In this document: positions 60,179 to 64,000 of the stretch, piece by piece
Layout of the letters: the number at the start of each line of letters is the position of its first letter
How positions within the stretch are numbered: the stretch's first letter is position 1
Assembly (NCBI RefSeq): GCF_004912275.1
Contig: NZ_STGY01000076.1
Coordinates: forward strand, 208 to 64,207
Source: Glycomyces buryatensis
GTDB taxonomy: Bacteria; Actinomycetota; Actinomycetes; Mycobacteriales; Micromonosporaceae
DNA length: 64,000 nucleotides
Reading direction: 5' to 3'
Notes under the pieces: model-generated
Told to the model about the DNA's origin: nothing
The model's input: only the letters and a program-made list of their open reading frames with translations
Databases searched by the model: none
Position numbers and translations under genes: made by a program

Positions 60179-60204
60179 TTGTATGATAAGTTATAAGTTA
60201 CATG
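60179..60204. promoter_or_regulatory. GntR-type operator between the divergent catabolic operons
   Basis: Starting with TTGTATGATAAGTTATAAG and ending GTTACATG, this site contains the TGTATGATAA motif of 57461 and an internal ATAAGTTAT dyad, perhaps two overlapping sites. It lies between the lactonase and dehydratase genes and could control both directions. Confidence 0.6.
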
Positions 60205-60250
60205 CCGGCTGAGTCTGCCGGCAGGTTTCGTTACCTCGATGTGGAGCACG

Positions 60251-61393
60251 ATGCGGATCACCGGCTATAGAACCCTGGCGACGGTCCACCGATGGGGGCG
60301 TCCGGTAGGCGACGTGAACGGTGTCATCGCCGACGGCGTCACCGAGGTGCCGATCGTGCTGCTCGAGACTGACGGCGGGCTGACAGGCGTTGGCCTCGGT
60401 CCTCACCTCGACGCGCACCGCGTCTTCCCCGCTCTCGATGGCCAGGACCCGCGGGCCGTCACCGCGCTCTACGACCGGATGCTCGCCTTCGTCTTCAAGA
60501 CCGGCCACAACGGCGCTACCTTCGGGACCATCGGCGCCTTCGATATGGCGCTGTGGGACCTCAAGGCGAAGATGGCCGGTGAGCCGCTGTGGCGGACCCT
60601 CGGCGCGGCCGACCGGTTCGTTCCCGGCTACGCATCCGGCCTGGAGTACGCGCTCGGCGACGACGAACTCGTCGGCTTCTACGAGCACTGGGCCGAGCGC
60701 GGTTTCACCGCGGCGAAGGTCAAGGGCGGCATCGACATCGACCGGGACGTGAAGCGGCTCAACGCCGTCCGCGACGTGCTCCGCGTCAACAGCGACCAGC
60801 CCGCCGTGATGTACGACGTCAACGAGTCGTGGGGCCGGCACCAGGCGGTCCGGTTCGCCCGCCGCGTCGAGGAGCAGGTCGACCTCACCTGGATCGAGGA
60901 GCCCGTGCGGCGCTGGGACACCGAGGGCCTCCGGGCCGTCGCCGCGGGCATCCGCTCGGCGGTGGCAACGGGTGAGAACCTGACCGGCCTCGAGCAGTAC
61001 CGGCAGCTCCTAGCCGCTGACGCTGTCGGGGTCGTGCAGACCGGCAGCGTCTGGGGGATCACCCACTTCTTGCGCGTCTCCGTTCTGGCCCTCGGGCGCG
61101 ACCTGCCCGTGAGTCCCGTGGCATACAACGCCAATCCGCTCGTCCACGCCGCCGCCGCAGTCCCGAACCACCTCGCCACCGAGATCCAGGATCTCGCACA
61201 CCCGGTGGGACTGAGCGTCGACCAGGAGATCGTCGATGGCGGCATTCGCCTTGGAGACGAGCCCGGCCTCGGTATCGAAGTCGACGAAACGCTCATCGCC
61301 GCGCACCGGGAAGCGGGAAAGTGGACGGACATCGCGGGTCCGCACGTGCGGCCGAGGGACGCTGGGCTGCGAGTCGCGCCCACGCGACCTTAA
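60251..61393 (+). CDS. Enolase-superfamily sugar-acid dehydratase (MR/MLE family)
   Basis: This protein of about 380 residues has the enolase-superfamily catalytic set: KxK in AAKVKGGID (K156, K158) and metal ligands D189 (YDVNESWG), E216 or E217 (WIEEPV) and E242 (ATGENL). ATG 60251 was chosen because GGAG lies just upstream; ATG 60239 is four codons earlier. Sugar-acid dehydratases of this family convert L-fuconate, L-rhamnonate or similar acids to 2-keto-3-deoxy acids. Gene context favours L-fuconate. It heads the plus-strand operon. Confidence 0.85.
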   Translation: MRITGYRTLATVHRWGRPVGDVNGVIADGVTEVPIVLLETDGGLTGVGLGPHLDAHRVFPALDGQDPRAVTALYDRMLAFVFKTGHNGATFGTIGAFDMALWDLKAKMAGEPLWRTLGAADRFVPGYASGLEYALGDDELVGFYEHWAERGFTAAKVKGGIDIDRDVKRLNAVRDVLRVNSDQPAVMYDVNESWGRHQAVRFARRVEEQVDLTWIEEPVRRWDTEGLRAVAAGIRSAVATGENLTGLEQYRQLLAADAVGVVQTGSVWGITHFLRVSVLALGRDLPVSPVAYNANPLVHAAAAVPNHLATEIQDLAHPVGLSVDQEIVDGGIRLGDEPGLGIEVDETLIAAHREAGKWTDIAGPHVRPRDAGLRVAPTRP

Positions 61394-61416
61394 CCGCCGA
61401 GACCGAAGGAGCCGTC

Positions 61417-62460
61417 GTGCCAATGAAACCCATCACCTCGTCCCGACGCCCCCGCGCGGTCCTGTCGTTTCAGCCCCCGAGCCTGGTCGGCCAGATCTTC
61501 ACCTCCGATGCGCTCGACCGGATGACAGCGCATCTGGACTTCGACCCCGCACACATGATCACCGAGACCGGGACGGAACAGTCCCGCCGCCTCCTCGCCG
61601 ACGCCGAAGTGCTCCTCGCCGGCTGGGGCGCGCCGCCGGTCCCCGCCGGTCTCGCCCCGCGGCTTCGCGCCGTCGTCTACGCGGGCGGCATCGCCGCCAC
61701 CTGCCTCACCGACCCGGCCGAGCACGCCGCCCGAGGCGTGGTCGCCTCGAATGCGCGCGTCGTCAACGCCGTACCGGTCGCCGAGTACACGCTCGCGATG
61801 ATCCTGCTGGCGAACAAAAAGGCCCGATACGCCGAACGCGAATATCGCGAACTGCGGCGCCAACCCGGAACAAGTCCCGGAGGCATCGGCAACTACGGCC
61901 GGACCGTCGGCATCGTCGGCGCCTCCCAAGTCGGGCGGCGCGTCATCGAACTGCTGCGTTCCTTCGAACTCGACGTGGTCGTCTACAGCCCTGAGCTGAC
62001 GCGCGAGAGCGCAGCGGCACTCGGGGTCCGCATCGGCACCCTTGAGGAGGTCGCGGCCCAGAGCCACGTGCTCTCGCTCCACCAACCGCTGATCCCCGAG
62101 ACTGTCGGCCAGATCGACGCGCACATCCTCGATCTGCTGCCCGACGGCGCCACATTGATCAACACCGCCCGCGGTGCCGTCGTCGACGAGGCCGCGCTCA
62201 TGACCGAACTCCGCACCGGCCGCATTGAAGCGATCCTCGACGTCACCGACCCTGAACCACCCCCGCCCGACAGTGAACTGTGGCGCCTGCCGAATGTCGT
62301 CCTCACACCCCATATCGCCGGTTCGATGGGCAATGAGCTGCACCGGATCGGCGACTCGGTCGCCGCCGAGATCGAACGCTTCACGCGCGGTCTGCCGTTC
62401 GCCCACCCCGAAGACCTCGACCCGCACCGGCCGAAGAAGGAAGGACCGCATGATGCGTGA
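61417..62460 (+). CDS. D-isomer-specific 2-hydroxyacid dehydrogenase family protein
   Basis: This 347-residue NAD-dependent enzyme has the Rossmann segment TVGIVGASQVGRRVIELL, the catalytic arginine in NTARGAVVDEAAL, the glutamate in VTDPEPP and the histidine in VVLTPHIAGSM. The middle glycine of the GxGxxG motif is changed (GASQVG). GTG 61417 follows AAGGAG by five bases; ATG 61423 is possible. It is encoded between the dehydratase and the aldo/keto reductase. Its role in the pathway is unclear; it may handle a side product such as lactate or a hydroxyacid. Confidence 0.85.
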   Translation: MPMKPITSSRRPRAVLSFQPPSLVGQIFTSDALDRMTAHLDFDPAHMITETGTEQSRRLLADAEVLLAGWGAPPVPAGLAPRLRAVVYAGGIAATCLTDPAEHAARGVVASNARVVNAVPVAEYTLAMILLANKKARYAEREYRELRRQPGTSPGGIGNYGRTVGIVGASQVGRRVIELLRSFELDVVVYSPELTRESAAALGVRIGTLEEVAAQSHVLSLHQPLIPETVGQIDAHILDLLPDGATLINTARGAVVDEAALMTELRTGRIEAILDVTDPEPPPPDSELWRLPNVVLTPHIAGSMGNELHRIGDSVAAEIERFTRGLPFAHPEDLDPHRPKKEGPHDA

Positions 62461-63457
62461 GCACCGACTGCGGACCGGCACGCGCCTGACCGAACTCGGC
62501 TTCGGCGCCGCACAGCTCGGCAACCTCTACCGCGAGACCACCGAAGAGGAGGCGAGGGCCGCCGTCGCCGCCGCCTGGGACGCCGGAGTCAGATACTTCG
62601 ACACCGCCCCGCACTACGGACTCGGCCTCTCCGAACGGCGGCTCGGCGCGGCCCTCGCGAGTCGGCCCCGCGACGATTACACCCTGTCCACAAAGGTGGG
62701 ACGACTCCTCGAGCCCACCCCGGAGCGCGCTCACCTCCAAGACGACGAGGGATTCGCCGTCCCCGCCACGTACCGGCGCCAGTGGGACTTCTCCCGCGAC
62801 GGTATCCTCCGATCCATCGAAGGCAGCCTCGACCGCCTCGGCACCGACCGCATCGACATCGTCTACCTGCACGACCCTGACGAGCATTGGGACCAGGCCT
62901 CCACCAGTGGCATCGAAACCCTGGTGGAACTGCGCGACCAAGGCGTCATCGCCGCCGTGGGCGTCGGCATGAACCAGTCGGAAATGCCGACCCGGTTCGT
63001 GCGCGAGACCGATATCGACGTGGTCATGTGCGCCGGCCGGTTCACGCTCGTCGACCGTGGCGCGCAGGACGACCTCCTGCCCGCGGCGCTCGCCCGCGGC
63101 GTCGCGGTGGTCGCTGCGGGCGTCTACAACTCCGGACTCCTGGCGAACCCGCGCCCCCGCGACGGCGCCAAGTTCGACTACCAGACGGCGCCGCCTGACC
63201 TGGTCGGCAAGGTCCACCGGATCGCCGACGCCGCAGAGCCCTACGGCGTCACCGTTCCCGAGCTCGCCGCCCGGTTCGCGCTGCGCCACCCGGCGGTCGC
63301 CTCCGTCGTCCTCGGCATGCGCACCGCCGACCACGTAACGGCCAACGCCGCACGACTGACCCGCGAGATCCCCGAGGGGCTCTGGGACGAGCTCGACCGC
63401 CTCGGCCTCAGCCCGCGCATCGAAGACCACCCGCACACCGAAGGAACAACGGCATGA
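62450..63457 (+). CDS. Aldo/keto reductase, probable L-fucose (D-threo-aldose) 1-dehydrogenase
   Basis: This 335-residue AKR has the catalytic tetrad D51, Y56 (RYFDTAPHYGLGLSERRLG), K82 (STKVGR) and H141 (YLHDPDEHW). The phrase around Y56 and the following TKVGR are typical of D-threo-aldose 1-dehydrogenases, which oxidise L-fucose to its lactone. ATG 62450 follows AAGGAAGGACCGC and overlaps the preceding gene's end by 11 bases; an adjacent ATG at 62453 is also possible. It would be the first step of the pathway. Pyridoxal dehydrogenase-type activity is an alternative in this family. Confidence 0.83.
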   Translation: MMREHRLRTGTRLTELGFGAAQLGNLYRETTEEEARAAVAAAWDAGVRYFDTAPHYGLGLSERRLGAALASRPRDDYTLSTKVGRLLEPTPERAHLQDDEGFAVPATYRRQWDFSRDGILRSIEGSLDRLGTDRIDIVYLHDPDEHWDQASTSGIETLVELRDQGVIAAVGVGMNQSEMPTRFVRETDIDVVMCAGRFTLVDRGAQDDLLPAALARGVAVVAAGVYNSGLLANPRPRDGAKFDYQTAPPDLVGKVHRIADAAEPYGVTVPELAARFALRHPAVASVVLGMRTADHVTANAARLTREIPEGLWDELDRLGLSPRIEDHPHTEGTTA

Positions 63458-64000
63458 GCACACAGGACAGCCGCCCCTCTCCCGACACGGCCGCGCTCGC
63501 CCGATGGATGCGCACCTGGATAGGTGGCGAAGGCCAGATCAGGGGCTTCCACAACCACAGCGTCTGGGGCACCAACCCCGCCACTTTCATGGACTTCACC
63601 AGCGGCCACCAGGCGTTCGCGGCCCCCGCGACCGCCGCGTTCGCCGAGGCCCTCGCCCGTCGGCCCGACGAGCGGGCGCTGGCGATGTGGCGGCGCATGA
63701 TGCTGTTCCAGGCTCGGACGGTGCAGACTGACGGCCAGTTCCGCCACATCGGCTTTCAAGTGGGGGAGTCGGCGACGACGGGACTCATCCACAACATGGC
63801 CGGATGCATCGGGCTGCTCGAAGGGCTGCGGCACGCACAGCACCTGCTCGAGCCTGGCGAAGTCGACGAAGTGCTCCAAGCGGTGCGCGCCAACCTCGAC
63901 GCCTGCCGCGTCTATGGCGGAGGGCGGCCGACCGAGACGGGAACGGTGAACCAGGAGTACGCCCGCGTGTGGGCCAAGCTCAGGTACACCGAGCTGTCCG
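63454..64000 (+). CDS. Unknown protein, truncated by window end
   Basis: The gene starts at ATG 63454, overlapping the aldo/keto reductase stop (ATGA), and runs off the window after about 182 residues. It begins MSTQDSRPSPDTAALARWMR and contains GFHNHSVWGTNPATFMDF and HIGFQVGESATTGLIHNMAG, with mostly helical character after that. I do not recognise it. It could be a helical-barrel glycosidase or another hydrolase serving the same locus. No signal peptide is seen. Confidence 0.7.
   Translation, partial: MSTQDSRPSPDTAALARWMRTWIGGEGQIRGFHNHSVWGTNPATFMDFTSGHQAFAAPATAAFAEALARRPDERALAMWRRMMLFQARTVQTDGQFRHIGFQVGESATTGLIHNMAGCIGLLEGLRHAQHLLEPGEVDEVLQAVRANLDACRVYGGGRPTETGTVNQEYARVWAKLRYTELS

Noticed and set aside
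1-64000. CRISPR arrays, rRNA genes or riboswitches
   Set aside because: I saw no regularly spaced direct repeats of CRISPR type, no rRNA motifs and no recognisable riboswitch core in the intergenic regions.

Overview
The window is high-GC DNA with frequent GTG starts, SDE-type sugar ABC operons, GH and ricin-domain secreted enzymes, and MarR, HxlR, TetR, GntR, ROK and LacI regulators. This points to a saprophytic, probably filamentous actinobacterium. I cannot fix the genus from sequence alone; a Glycomyces- or Micromonosporales-like host would fit.

Layout. (1) 1-460: decayed 3' end of a group II intron. (2) 0.5-17.3 kb: a carbohydrate-uptake and degradation region. A divergent ROK regulator faces a sugar ABC transporter operon ending in a GH3 glycosidase. 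A LacI regulator then heads a second sugar ABC operon with a GH32/68-like glycosidase and a PfkB sugar kinase, which looks like sucrose or fructan use. A large secreted GH30 enzyme with two discoidin-like binding domains follows. (3) 17.4-33.3 kb: a genomic island flanked by two truncated or decayed host-like genes. It holds a Gabija-like pair (OLD/TOPRIM nuclease plus UvrD-like helicase). Next comes a 3' fragment of tRNA-Leu(GAG) fused to the end of a serine integrase gene, then a 1-kb repeat-rich gene-free stretch. A divergent locus follows: DUF/TauD-like/NUDIX on one side and XRE-HTH/CYTH/HEPN on the other. After that come two adjacent genes that each carry a PD-(D/E)xK nuclease core, and a decayed tyrosine integrase. 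The 28-31.7 kb part is strikingly AT-rich. (4) 33.4-45.1 kb: small redox and resistance clusters with their local regulators. These are SDR, SMP-30-like lipoprotein and Baeyer-Villiger monooxygenase opposite MarR; esterase and SDR opposite TetR; HxlR opposite a SnoaL-like protein; a UvrA-like ABC protein; and HxlR opposite an NmrA-like protein. (5) 45.2-50.3 kb: a secreted subtilase, a membrane-anchored DsbA-like protein and a small membrane protein. (6) 50.4-64 kb: a GntR-controlled locus. It has two large secreted beta-helix proteins and a complete set of enzymes for a non-phosphorylative L-fucose-type pathway: aldose dehydrogenase, lactonase, sugar-acid dehydratase, keto-deoxy-acid dehydrogenase and FAH-family hydrolase. 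The last gene runs off the window.

How it fits together. Regions 2 and 6 are both polysaccharide-use modules, where secreted glycosidases release sugars that are then imported and oxidised. In region 6 similar TGTATGATA-type motifs lie before a beta-helix gene, before the GntR gene and between the divergent catabolic operons, so a single regulator may control all of it. The best candidates for something undescribed are in the island. One is the XRE-CYTH-HEPN operon, which may be a nucleotide-signalled RNase system. The other is the adjacent pair of PD-(D/E)xK proteins. Both sit next to a Gabija-like pair and recombinases, the usual setting of anti-phage defence genes.
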